A DNA stretch of 64,000 nucleotides from Chitinophagales bacterium. GTDB taxonomy: Bacteria; Bacteroidota; Bacteroidia; Chitinophagales; Saprospiraceae. A program made the translations under genes and the position numbers. The number at the start of each line of letters is the position of its first letter. The first letter of the stretch is position 1. Below, piece by piece: positions 15,436 through 25,400 of the stretch. The notes beneath the pieces are model-generated. The model searched no databases and was not told the origin of the DNA. It was given only the letters and a program-made list of their open reading frames with translations. The DNA is taken from contig JAAFJN010000025.1 in the NCBI GenBank assembly GCA_013298845.1, positions 1 to 64,000 on the forward strand, given 5' to 3'.

Positions 15436-18021
15436 TTACCGGACTGAAAAAGTTTTGGTGACCGTACCGTGTTCGGTGATAATGGTGGCAAAGTAAACAC
15501 CCGCCGGGAAATTTTGCGTAGAAATCTTCGGGTGGGTACGCCCCGTTAGTTGGATTCGTTGGCAAAATTGGCCCTGCGCATTATGAATAATCACCGATTG
15601 TAGTACTGGTTTTTCGCAATAAATCTGAATAAAATCGTGCGCCGGATTGGGGTTGATATTGATTGATGTGTAGAAAATTTGTTCCTGCACCGAAGATGTT
15701 TCGCCCACCAACGTTACCCGCGAAGGTGGAGCACTAACGTTAATTCCGGTGCCATTGGAGCCGCCTGTAGAAAATATATTTGAAAAAAACAGTTTGGATA
15801 CGATACTGTCTAATCCCGTGCCAGACTCCTCCAATGTTGTACCATTTTTAAGGAATATTTCATCTTCAATAATAATAAACCAACGCCCAATAATACCCCA
15901 ACCGGTTCCCGGAATGCCGTCGGTGCGGGTGAGGGCAATGTCCATCCGGCCTTGGGGTTGGTAAATTTTGCTCATCATCGCCAGGTTCTCGTCAGGGTTG
16001 CCCAGCCAGGAGTTAAATGGTTGGAAATACAGCGGTTGAATAAAATTTGCGTCGTAACTGATGCTCAGCGACAAACCCTGCAAATCCGTCGCGGGCACGT
16101 CGGTGGAACCCAATAGGAGCGGTAAACCGATGATTTGTCCTTCCGTAACTACGCTGTTTTCAAACTCCAGCGGCACGGCGGTGCCCATTTGCACGGTCGG
16201 GTCGGGCACCGCAAACGGATTGTCAACATCGGGGTCAATGACTTTGCCCCAATTTTGCTGAATGGCCACGGTATCGGCCAGCGAAATAAGGCCGTCGCCG
16301 TTGGCATCCAGGTGTTTAAAGTTGACGGGCAGGTTGGTCAATGTTATTTGCGCCCAGTCGCTGAGGGGCTGCCCGGACCAATCTAAGGAAGCATCGGGGC
16401 GGGGTTCGCCGGTAGTGCCCAGACCCAACCCGATGTACAATAAATCGTGGTGGTTTACCGCGTTGTTGTTATCGGCGTCGCCGGGCCACACAAAAAGCGG
16501 TTCGTCGGGGGCCGGTGGCAAAAACGGCGGACAATCCAGCAAGGTTTGGTAAGTGGCCGAACAACCGGCACTGTCCAATACCGTAATTTGGTAAACGCCA
16601 TCGGGCAGGGCACCGGAAATGGCCAAGGTATCCGATGCGTTATTGGTTATTTCCTGCACGGTGCCGTTGCTCCAATAAAGGGTGGCCGGGAACTCGATGG
16701 TGGAGGGTAGGGTAGTGCGCAACAGCAGGAGGGTACCCGTGTTGTCGGCGGTACAATTGGCGGTGGCCAGTTCCATTTGTCCCTGAATGCTGCCCTCGTC
16801 AACAATGGTATAAGTTTCCACGCTGGTGCACCCGTTGGTGGCATCGGTGATGATGACACTGTACTCGCCGGGTAACAGCGACGCCGGAAACCACGGATCG
16901 TTGGGGGCCGGAGGCGTTGAGAAAACGTACACATAGGCACTCCCCGGCGGCCCCACGGGCACGAATGAACCCAGTTGGCCGGTTCGGCAATTGTAATGCG
17001 TAATAAACGGAGTGATGATAATGGCAGGCGTAGGTGCCCACGTGATGGTATCGGAAAAAATTTGACATCCTCGGCTATCGGTAGCCTGAAAACTGTATTG
17101 TCCGGGAACGGTCGTACACAGCGTATCGTTACTGCTGCCGTCGCTCCACGAAAAATTATAGGGACTAACCCCGCCAAATACCTGCGCCCGCAGGCAAAGT
17201 TCCGGCCCGCAATCCGTTAAAGTTGTTGAATTGTACCAAAATGGCACGCTGGACGGCGATAATACAACCGTCATTTTTCGTTGCGCTCCGTTATTGATCA
17301 GGTTTAAAATGTACCGATTGTCGAGGCCGGAAATCGTAGAAGTCACGTTATTAATGTCCTGAGTGGTGGATGAAAACTGCATAGGCCCCGACCATAAAAA
17401 GGAGGTGGCTCCACTGCTGGTCACATCTACCGAGTACAGGTCATCACAAGTTGTTCGACTGATACAGGTACTGTTGACTTCGGGCAAAATTGGTGGCGTT
17501 GCCGTACCCATAGCCACGTAACCATCCAGAAAAGCCCCGGATGATTGTCCGTTCGTGCCGTTTTGAAGGAGTTCGATGCTCGTAGATCCGGGGATCGGGG
17601 TAGGGGCAAATTGTACCGCACTAAGTCCGGTGTTCACCTTTGCCTTTAACCTTATGCGGAAAATTTCGGTACTGTCGGGAACCGAATAAACACCTAAAGG
17701 TATCCAAAGCAATGAAAAATGGTCGCCCAATAAGAAGTGATCCAAACTGGTGATATCCAACGGGTTACTACCATAAGAAACACCGGCATAACTAAAGTTT
17801 GCGGTGTCAAATTTTATCGCCATTTGAATCCCGATCATATCGTTAAAATGATACACGGTTACGGGCATATCTACCGTGTCACCCACATTTTGTACCGTTG
17901 TAACGGGCATTTTAAATAAAATACAAGAACTGGCCTGCGCGTGTATGAATTGGCCAATGAGAAGAAATACTACGACGCAGACGCTGCGCAAGGGGCCGTT
18001 TTTACTTAGAAATGATGTCAT
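15436..18021 (-). CDS. T9SS type A surface protein with cohesin-like and dockerin-like modules
   Basis: The 861-residue protein has a signal peptide (about 1-29, ending IHAQ), then an N-terminal module like a cohesin domain (DTVDMPVTVYHFNDMIGIQ and following). Middle beta-sandwich regions rich in glycine and serine resemble Ig/SprB-type modules. A dockerin-like double calcium loop follows (WPGDADNNNAVNHHDLLYIG and HLDANGDGLISLADT), then a second cohesin-like part. The C-terminus (ININPNPAHDFIQIYCEKP to TKTFSVR) is a T9SS type A sorting domain. A protein carrying both partner-like modules could self-assemble on the cell surface; that is inference. Confidence 0.82.
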   Translation of the reverse strand: MTSFLSKNGPLRSVCVVVFLLIGQFIHAQASSCILFKMPVTTVQNVGDTVDMPVTVYHFNDMIGIQMAIKFDTANFSYAGVSYGSNPLDITSLDHFLLGDHFSLLWIPLGVYSVPDSTEIFRIRLKAKVNTGLSAVQFAPTPIPGSTSIELLQNGTNGQSSGAFLDGYVAMGTATPPILPEVNSTCISRTTCDDLYSVDVTSSGATSFLWSGPMQFSSTTQDINNVTSTISGLDNRYILNLINNGAQRKMTVVLSPSSVPFWYNSTTLTDCGPELCLRAQVFGGVSPYNFSWSDGSSNDTLCTTVPGQYSFQATDSRGCQIFSDTITWAPTPAIIITPFITHYNCRTGQLGSFVPVGPPGSAYVYVFSTPPAPNDPWFPASLLPGEYSVIITDATNGCTSVETYTIVDEGSIQGQMELATANCTADNTGTLLLLRTTLPSTIEFPATLYWSNGTVQEITNNASDTLAISGALPDGVYQITVLDSAGCSATYQTLLDCPPFLPPAPDEPLFVWPGDADNNNAVNHHDLLYIGLGLGTTGEPRPDASLDWSGQPLSDWAQITLTNLPVNFKHLDANGDGLISLADTVAIQQNWGKVIDPDVDNPFAVPDPTVQMGTAVPLEFENSVVTEGQIIGLPLLLGSTDVPATDLQGLSLSISYDANFIQPLYFQPFNSWLGNPDENLAMMSKIYQPQGRMDIALTRTDGIPGTGWGIIGRWFIIIEDEIFLKNGTTLEESGTGLDSIVSKLFFSNIFSTGGSNGTGINVSAPPSRVTLVGETSSVQEQIFYTSININPNPAHDFIQIYCEKPVLQSVIIHNAQGQFCQRIQLTGRTHPKISTQNFPAGVYFATIITEHGTVTKTFSVR

Positions 18022-18377
18022 GAGTTTCGTTTATTAAATACCCAACAAAGTTAGATCAGGTAATGGCCTTTTGCCAACTACAAAAAAACCGAAGTATAGC
18101 ATTTTTTTTTTTTAATTTTTTTGTAAAAAATTGTTTATCAAATGTTTACGATAAAAATTTTTTTAAAAAATAGAAAATAAATTTTGTTTTTGGGGGCTTC
18201 AATTCATTTTATTTTTACCAAATATGCCACATTGGAATCCGGTATGGGAAGATATTGTTGCGTGATTTTACGCCTTCAAATGGTTAAATCGGGGAATTAT
18301 GCTTAAAAATACGGCGTTAGCCTTACCTTTGCGTCCCGAATTTCCTTCCGGGCCACATTTTTCATATCATCTTTACT
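18022..18377. other. AT-rich divergent intergenic region
   Basis: It separates the minus-strand T9SS gene from the plus-strand aminotransferase. It contains runs of T (from about 18102) and almost no GC-rich structure. Apart from the promoter box at 18324 I see no gene or RNA in it. Confidence 0.5.
18324..18331 (+). promoter_or_regulatory. -7 promoter box (TACCTTTG) for the aminotransferase/exporter pair
   Basis: TACCTTTG fits TAnnTTTG and lies 46 bases upstream of the ATG at 18378. It would give a leader of about 40 bases. No clear -33 element. Confidence 0.55.
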
Positions 18378-19625
18378 ATGCCCAGTATTTCCACGCGCGG
18401 CAACAACGCGCACACATCGCCCATCCGCAAGTTGAGTCCGTTCGCTGATGCCGCTAAAAAAGCGGGCAAAAAAGTGTACCACCTCAATATTGGTCAACCG
18501 GATATCCTCACGCCCGCCCACGCCATCCAGCGCGTGCGCGAAACGGATATTCATATTTTGGCGTATAGCCCTTCCAACGGGTACAGTCCATACCGCCAAA
18601 AACTGCCAAATTATTACCAAAAATACGGTATTGAGGTGGTTCCCGACGATATTTTGGTGACCAATGGCGCTTCCGAAGGAATTTATTTTGCCATGCTGGC
18701 CTGCCTCGACCGTGGTCAAACGGTATTGGCCACCGAACCGTTGTACGCCAATTACGTGGGTTTTGCCGAAATGGCCGACGTGCAAATCAAACCCGTTACC
18801 ACTTACCTGAGCGATGCGTTTGCGTTGCCGTCGGTGGAAGATTTTGCCCGTGCCATTACCCCCGATGTAAAAGCCATTTTGTTGTGTAACCCGAACAACC
18901 CAACCGGCGCGGTGTATTCCGAAAAAATGCTCCGTGAATTGGCCGAATTGGCCCTCGAACGCGATATTTACCTGATGATTGATGAGGTGTACCGCGAATT
19001 TTGTTACGGCGATACCCCGTTCTTTTCGGCCCTGAACCTGCCGGGAATGGAACAACACGTGGTGGTTTTTGATTCCATTTCAAAACGTTACAGTGCGTGT
19101 GGTGCGCGCGTGGGTGCCGTGGTTACCCGCAACCGCGACATGCTCACTACCATTAATAAATACGCCGAAACGCGCCTCAGCCCACCCACTTACGGGCAAT
19201 TACTCGCCGAGGCGCTCATCGAAACGGAGGATGCGTATTTCACCGCCGTTAAAGAAGAATACCAGCACCGCCGCGATGTGTTGTACCGCCGCCTCAGCCA
19301 AATGGAAGGGGTGCGTTGTTATTGCCCCGATGGTGCTTTTTACGTTTTTGCGGAATTGCCCATTGACCATTGCGAGCATTTTTGCCGCTGGTTGCTGGAG
19401 GATTTTTCGCTCGATAACCAAACCGTTATGTTGGCACCCGGCAACGGGTTTTACGCTTCTCCCGATAAAGGTTTGCGCGAAGTGCGTTTTGCTTATGTAT
19501 TGAATACCAACGACTTAAATGCCGCCATGGATTGCCTTGAAGCGGCTTTAACGGCCTACCGCAATGTAATGGGGACGGCGCGGAATGAAAGCGGCAATGT
19601 GCCGGAAACCACCAGTATAGCATGA
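18378..19625 (+). CDS. Class I/II pyridoxal-phosphate aminotransferase (aspartate aminotransferase family)
   Basis: The 415-residue protein has the fold type I aminotransferase signature: NIGQPD at about 37-42, TNGASEGIY for cofactor phosphate binding, CNPNNPTGAVY, YLMIDEVYREF with the aspartate that contacts the pyridine nitrogen, and the Schiff-base lysine K236 in DSISKRYSACGARVG. A C-terminal arginine in REVRFAYVL would bind the substrate carboxylate. It converts an amino acid and a 2-oxo acid; the exact pair cannot be read from sequence. It overlaps the exporter gene by 4 bases (ATGA), so the two are translationally coupled. Confidence 0.87.
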   Translation: MPSISTRGNNAHTSPIRKLSPFADAAKKAGKKVYHLNIGQPDILTPAHAIQRVRETDIHILAYSPSNGYSPYRQKLPNYYQKYGIEVVPDDILVTNGASEGIYFAMLACLDRGQTVLATEPLYANYVGFAEMADVQIKPVTTYLSDAFALPSVEDFARAITPDVKAILLCNPNNPTGAVYSEKMLRELAELALERDIYLMIDEVYREFCYGDTPFFSALNLPGMEQHVVVFDSISKRYSACGARVGAVVTRNRDMLTTINKYAETRLSPPTYGQLLAEALIETEDAYFTAVKEEYQHRRDVLYRRLSQMEGVRCYCPDGAFYVFAELPIDHCEHFCRWLLEDFSLDNQTVMLAPGNGFYASPDKGLREVRFAYVLNTNDLNAAMDCLEAALTAYRNVMGTARNESGNVPETTSIA

Positions 19626-20518
19626 ACAAAAGCGCATTAAAAGAAAACAAAAACATCATTATTTGGGGTTCGTTCCTGTTGTTGACCTTGGCTTGGGGCA
19701 GTTCCTTTATTTTGGTTAAAAAAGCACTCGCGGGCGGATTTACACCGTTCGAGGTGGCATCCATGCGGATGGTAGCCGCCATGTCGGTGTTGCTCATTCC
19801 GGCGGCCCTCGCCATCTCCAAAGTCTCCCGCGAAAAACTGCTGTACATGGTCGTTTCGGGGTTAATCAGTATGTTGATTCCGGCTTTTTTGTTTTGCACC
19901 GCGCAGGTGCACATCAATAGTTCGGTGGCCAGTATTTTGAATACATTGACCCCCGCTTTTACCTTTTTGGTGGGCGTGGTGGCGTTTCAGCAGCCGTTAA
20001 AAAAAATGCAAATCGTGGGTTTGCTGATTGGTTTTGTGGGCAGCACTATGTTGATTCTGGTGAACCCAAAAGGAGAGTTTTCGATCAATCATTACGCTTT
20101 ATTGATCCTTTTGGCCACTTTATTGTACGGTATCAACGTGAATTTGGTCAAAAATAAATTAAGTGGCATTCGGCCCGGTCACGTGTCGGCGCTGGCGGTG
20201 TGCGCATCCGGTACGGCGGCCATATTGTATTTATTGGGCAGCGGCAGTATACCACACATTTACCAAAACAGCATCGAACACCCGTGGGCATTGGGTGCAA
20301 TGGTACTGTTGGGCGCGATGGGAACGGCTTTTGCGACGTTGATTTTTAATTATATGCTCGCGCACACCACTTCGGTTTTTGCCAGCGCCATTACCTATTT
20401 TATTCCCATTGTGGGGGTGATGTGGGGCGTGTGGGATGGCGAAGTATTGGTGTTGCAACATTACCTCGGCATGTTGCTGATTATCGGGGGCGTCTTGATT
20501 TTGAACCGGTTTAAATAA
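19622..20518 (+). CDS. EamA/DMT family transporter
   Basis: This 298-residue protein is nearly all membrane, with about ten hydrophobic helices in two EamA repeats; the first starts LAWGSSFILVKKAL and the second near LLATLLYGINVNLVKNKL. The family exports amino acids or other small metabolites from the cytoplasm. Coupling with the aminotransferase just upstream suggests that the exported compound could be related to that enzyme's substrate or product, which is inference. It ends convergently, overlapping the WbqC-like gene by 8 bases. Confidence 0.87.
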   Translation: MNKSALKENKNIIIWGSFLLLTLAWGSSFILVKKALAGGFTPFEVASMRMVAAMSVLLIPAALAISKVSREKLLYMVVSGLISMLIPAFLFCTAQVHINSSVASILNTLTPAFTFLVGVVAFQQPLKKMQIVGLLIGFVGSTMLILVNPKGEFSINHYALLILLATLLYGINVNLVKNKLSGIRPGHVSALAVCASGTAAILYLLGSGSIPHIYQNSIEHPWALGAMVLLGAMGTAFATLIFNYMLAHTTSVFASAITYFIPIVGVMWGVWDGEVLVLQHYLGMLLIIGGVLILNRFK

Positions 20519-21065
20519 GTGGAATGTGCCGGCCGCAGCACATTAAAGCGTCGAGGACCGATAAATCGGGGATAAAACCGTGGCGATCTTCAAAGGTTTG
20601 GGCGTAGCGTTTGGGTTGGTAATCGTGGGTAGGTTCGGTGGTTCCCCGGTATTCCGGCGTGGCTTTTATTTCCCAATTCCAACCCGCTTTTTTGACCACA
20701 AATTCGAGTAATAACAGGTTAAAGTCGTACAAGAAGGTGGTTTTTTGGTGAAAAATAGCCGCCAGTTCGTCGCTGAAATATTCAAAAAAAGGCGCGTTAC
20801 CGTAGGCCGTTTGGATGGAGCGCCAATGGGTAATATGCCATTTTTCGGTGTAAGCAATGCGCACGTCCCGGATGGGCGTTTGTTGGTGTTTGCCTTTTTC
20901 AAGCGGAATACTCAGTCGTTGTACGCCGTTGGGTGCGGCAATCAAACAGCGGTTGCGGGTGGAGCCTTTTTGGTAGTGTTCAAATGCTTCCAGTTCAATA
21001 TAACCCTGTTTTTGGGCCGTGTCGAACCAAGACAGCGGTGGCAGGTAGGCCGTGTGTAGAGGCAT
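20511..21065 (-). CDS. WbqC-like family protein
   Basis: The 184-residue product matches the WbqC-like family: TAYLPPLSWF near the start, EHYQKGSTRNRCLI around 29-42, LSIPLEKGKHQ, and DVRIAYTEKWHITHWRSIQT. WbqC-like proteins occur near O-antigen and nucleotide-sugar genes and their reaction is not settled. It lies 3 bases downstream of the caspase gene on the same strand and probably shares its transcript, but no obvious functional link exists. A short alternative N-terminus is unlikely because the family motif begins at residue 5. Confidence 0.82.
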   Translation of the reverse strand: MPLHTAYLPPLSWFDTAQKQGYIELEAFEHYQKGSTRNRCLIAAPNGVQRLSIPLEKGKHQQTPIRDVRIAYTEKWHITHWRSIQTAYGNAPFFEYFSDELAAIFHQKTTFLYDFNLLLLEFVVKKAGWNWEIKATPEYRGTTEPTHDYQPKRYAQTFEDRHGFIPDLSVLDALMCCGRHIPLI

Positions 21066-21068
21066 GGT

Positions 21069-22472
21069 TTACAAACTACTGATAATGTCTAAAAGTTTAA
21101 AGGTGATGACATTGCGCGTTTTTTCGGCGTCGCGGGAATCCAGGATACCGCGCAGTTCGTCTTTTTTATACTTTTCCCATTCTGAGGATATCCCCAAAAC
21201 CACGGTGCGGGTGTCCTCCGTCATTTCTGGTATGGTCAGGTTAATGAGTTTTTTAATGGCGTCGCCGGTTTTGGCGCGGGAAATATGCGTGCGTAGTTCG
21301 GATTTTAAAGCATCCATTTCGCTCACGTCGGTGGGTTTGTGAATACTGTCGACGAGGGTGAGTACGTTCCCCCGGAGTTTGTTTTTACCAGCCTGTAATT
21401 CCCGGCTGTCAATGGTTCCCTCCTGATCTTCGCGCTCCAGTGCTTTCCAACGCCCCGACAATAAAATGGCCGTATCGCGCACTTTGGATAAACCGGCGTC
21501 TTCGTAAGCGATAATGAGTTTAATGGCTTCGCCGGTTTGGTCATCGGCCAATAACTTTTTAATGGCATCGGCCAGTTCCTTCCGCGAGGAAATGGAAGCC
21601 GGGTCAATTATGAGTGTACCGGTGTGTGGGGTATCGCTACTGCCGCCGCCCCGGGTATGCGTTGGGTTTGGGGTAGGTTGGGTTGGAATATTTTCTTCGG
21701 GTGAAGGAACAAAACCTTTTAACGTAAACACAAATTGTCCGCCAAAATCGCCCGTGTTTTGGAGCGGGCCAAAAGCGGGCAGTTGTTTGGAATTGTTAAA
21801 GGTGTACCGCGCCACGCGATCGGCAATGCGGCCAAGGTTAATCCGTCCGGTCGAATTGGCGTTGAGTTCGGACATGAGCGCTTGGGCAAACGGGCTGTTG
21901 CCGTTGACACCATCGCTCACTTCCTCGTCGCTGCGTCCCGAACAAAACGCCCAGCGGGATTTCCTTTTTTCGTATTCGTGGGCCAACAGGTCGTCTTTAC
22001 TTTCGCTCCGGTTTTGGGTAAACAAGGAACCGGAGTAGCACGAATCGGAGATGAGCAACACGTGGCGCGCCTTCATATCCGAAATGATTTCTAAAATGCG
22101 CGAATTGGGCAAATACGAGGCAATCATGCCCTTTTTAGCCCCAACCGGCACCCAGTATCCGCGTTGATTATTGTCCAAATAACCGTGGCCGGAATAATAA
22201 ATCAATAAACTGTCATTCGGCCCTAATACCGTTTCATCGGTAAAGCGGTAGAGTTCATTTTCAATGTTTTCGCGGGTGGCGTCACTTTCGGTGAGTTTGG
22301 AAATGCCGTCGAACTGATACCGGTTGGTTAGCAGCCGAATAACATCTTCCATATCTTTCACCGCGTTGCCTAATTTGGGCCATTCTTTGTTCAGATAAGC
22401 ATTGATGCCAATGCCCAGAATATACTTTTTTCCAATAATAACCTCCGAATCGTGGTCAAAACCTTGTGGCAT
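21069..22472 (-). CDS. Caspase-like (C14) protease with two C-terminal effector-associated-type domains
   Basis: The 467-residue protein has an N-terminal caspase p20-like domain (about 13-250). The dyad is H96 in IYYSGHGYL and C145 in ISDSCYSGSL, both present, and the sensing loop WVPVGAKKG follows the histidine. A Pro/Thr/Gly linker (about 256-285) leads to two related helical domains, 296-377 and 385-467. Each has LSGRW/ISSEW, then a charged stretch and GTIDSRE or GILDSRD. This pattern resembles the EAD11-type effector-associated domains of bacterial conflict and signalling systems, which bind a matching domain on a partner. No partner with this domain is in the window. No signal peptide, so cytoplasmic. 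Confidence 0.85.
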   Translation of the reverse strand: MPQGFDHDSEVIIGKKYILGIGINAYLNKEWPKLGNAVKDMEDVIRLLTNRYQFDGISKLTESDATRENIENELYRFTDETVLGPNDSLLIYYSGHGYLDNNQRGYWVPVGAKKGMIASYLPNSRILEIISDMKARHVLLISDSCYSGSLFTQNRSESKDDLLAHEYEKRKSRWAFCSGRSDEEVSDGVNGNSPFAQALMSELNANSTGRINLGRIADRVARYTFNNSKQLPAFGPLQNTGDFGGQFVFTLKGFVPSPEENIPTQPTPNPTHTRGGGSSDTPHTGTLIIDPASISSRKELADAIKKLLADDQTGEAIKLIIAYEDAGLSKVRDTAILLSGRWKALEREDQEGTIDSRELQAGKNKLRGNVLTLVDSIHKPTDVSEMDALKSELRTHISRAKTGDAIKKLINLTIPEMTEDTRTVVLGISSEWEKYKKDELRGILDSRDAEKTRNVITFKLLDIISSL

Positions 22473-22495
22473 ATAGATGGATTTTTACAAAAAAA

Positions 22496-25400
22496 CTATC
22501 GAATAAGGGTGGTTTGGCCGTGAAGTACCTCTTTGTAACCATCGAGATATTCTACTTCCAACACCCAAACGTACACTTCGGGCATCATCATTTGTCCGCG
22601 GAAATTACCATCCCAACCGGTACTGATTTGGTTGGGTATAAAATCGTTGGCTTCAAAAACCATTTCACCCCAGCGGTCAAAAATGCGGAAATTCAGAATT
22701 TTAGCCGATTCCTGACCGTGTACAAACAAAATGTCGTTGGTATTATCGTCGTTGGGCGTAAAGCCCGTTGGAACGTAAATTTTGCGGGGTTTTTCCACAA
22801 TGACCTTGATGCTGCTTTCGCCGCGACAACCCAAAGCATCCACCACAAATACCTCGAAGGTGTTTTCCTGGAACAGCGAATCCACGAATGGGTTATTGCA
22901 AGTGAGACAACTCAACCAGAGGCTGTCGCTGTCGCTCCACGTAAGTTCGTACGGCGATTGCGCGTTGAGAACATCGGCGGTGAGTTGGGTGTTATCGCCC
23001 AGTTCAATCCTGACTTCCGGCCCTAATTCAATGGCAATGGCCGGGCGTTGGCCAATCACCACGTCGGGTAAGGTGTGAATACAACCGTTTCCGTCCTGGA
23101 TACGGGGCGTATAAGTACCGGCCTTGAGGGCAATTTGCAGGGGGGAACCGTTGAAGGGGCTATTGTTCAACGCGTACTGGTACGGCGGAACTCCACCTTC
23201 AGCGTTGATGTCCAAACGACCGTCGCTGCCACCGAAGCAGGTAACATCGGTTGGTGCGGTGGTACCGGTAATCGGGTTTAGGGGTTGTTGTATTTCGGAC
23301 GAATCAATGTGTTCGCAGCCGTTGGCATCGGTGAGGGTAATGGTGTACATTCCGGCGGGAACTTGGTTGAGTTGGATTCCGGTACTGCCCGTTTCCCAAT
23401 TGAACGCATAAGGAGGCACGCCACCCGATGGAGCCGCCAAAATGCTTCCCGTGGAGGCGCCATTGCACAACACATCCACCACCGTGGTCGGGTTTTCCAG
23501 CGCGGGTGGCTCGGTGAGGGTGATGGAGGTAATGGCTTTGCAGGTGCGCGCGTCGGTAATGGTCACGAAGTAAGTGCCTGCGCGCAAATCAGCCGCGAAC
23601 GGATCGGTTTGAGAAGACACCGTTGGTGCCCACAAATAGGTGTAAGGCTCCGTTCCTCCGGTGCCATTTACAATCGCGCTACCGGTATTCGTCCCGTAAC
23701 AATCAATGTTTTCAACGCCCGTAAAATAACCGGTGAGTTCCGGTTGGTTGTTGATGGGGGCTGTTTGTGTTGCGGTACAGCCGTCTTCGTCGGTGGCCGT
23801 GACGTAATAAGTAGTTGAATGGCTCAGGTTAATGGCCACGCGTCCGGTTTGCGCCGGTTCGGTACTCCACACGTACGTCAACAAACTGGGATCGTACGGA
23901 TCAACGCCATAAGAGACAAAATCTACGCTGGCGTACCCGTCAAGGCCGTTAAAACAGCGGGGCAGGTGTGGTGTTACATAAACAAAAAGGGGATTTTTTT
24001 GGTAAATAAACGTCGAATCAATGGCTTTACACCCGTTGCCATCGGTCACCGTTACCCGGTAAGTGTCTACGTCTAAGTTTTGAGCAAATTGGGTTGTTTG
24101 GCCCGCTGGATCGTCCCACAGGTACGAATAAGGCGTTGTGCCGCCCTGCGCATTGACGCGGGCTGTACCCGTTGCGCCATCGAAACAAACCGTATCGGAA
24201 ACGTAAGGGGCTGTTAATTGTAATGGTGCCAAGGGTTGATTAAGGGTTACCTCATCAATCAAGGTGCAACCATTAATATCCGTAATGGTAAGAATATAGG
24301 TGCCGGCGGCCAGGGAGTCAATGTCTTTGGTTAATCCGATAAAGTTATCCGGACCGTACCAAACGTAATTGAACGGCGGTGTACCTCCGGTGGCGGTTGT
24401 GTTAATACTGCCGCTGGTTCCGTTGTAGCACAATACGTTTTTGGCGGTAAAGGCCGGAATGATTTGTGGTTGTTGCCCAATAGTTGCGCTGGCGGTAACG
24501 GTACAGTTTTTACTGTCGGTTACGGTAACAGTGTACACGCTTCCGGGTTGATTTTCAATGGTTTGTGTATTTTGTCCCGATGACCAAATGTACGTATAAG
24601 GCATGGTTCCACCCAATACATTTACTTTGGCAGAACCGTCGGTGGCCCCAAAACATTTGGCATTGATAACGGTAGTGGTGGGTAAAAGAGCCGTGGGTTG
24701 GTTCACTACCGTTGCGATGGTGGCCGTACAACCTTTGTTATCGGTCACTGTAACGGAATAAGTGCCCGTGGGTAAATTGTTGGCCGTTGCATCTGTTTCG
24801 CCGGGAACGGACCATACAAAGAGGTATCCTCCGTTGCCGCCATTGGCTGAAACGGTCGCCGTGCCATCGCTGCCCGAGTTACAAGAGACGGTGGTAGGCG
24901 TAATGGTTAAGGTTAAGGGTGCCGGTGCTTGCAGGCTTGTGGTGGCCGTGGCCGTGCACAAGTTAGCGTCGGTTACCGTAACGGTGTATGGGGTATTGGG
25001 CAATAATGTAGTGGCGGTAATCCCGGTTTGAGCGGGTGTACTGCTCCAGGAAAAAGTATAAGGCAGGGTGCCGCCGGTGGGTTGTGCGGTCGCCGTACCA
25101 TCGTTCAGATTGTGGCAGGTCGCCGGTGTATTGGTGGCATTGACCAACAAAAGCGGTGGCTGAGCGACGGTGATTTGAGTGGTATCCGTACAACCATTGC
25201 TATCGGTGATGGTGAGTACGTAACTGCCCGGCAGCACATTGTTAACGTTGGCGCTTGTTTCTCCGCTGTTCCAGGCGTAAGTAAACGGCGCAGTTCCTCC
25301 CGCGCCGGTCCCGGTAAGAGTGCCCGTGGGTGTGCCGTTACATTGGGCGGGTTGTGCGCCGGATGAAGCCAGTAAGGCCGAGGGTTGTGTAATAATTCCC

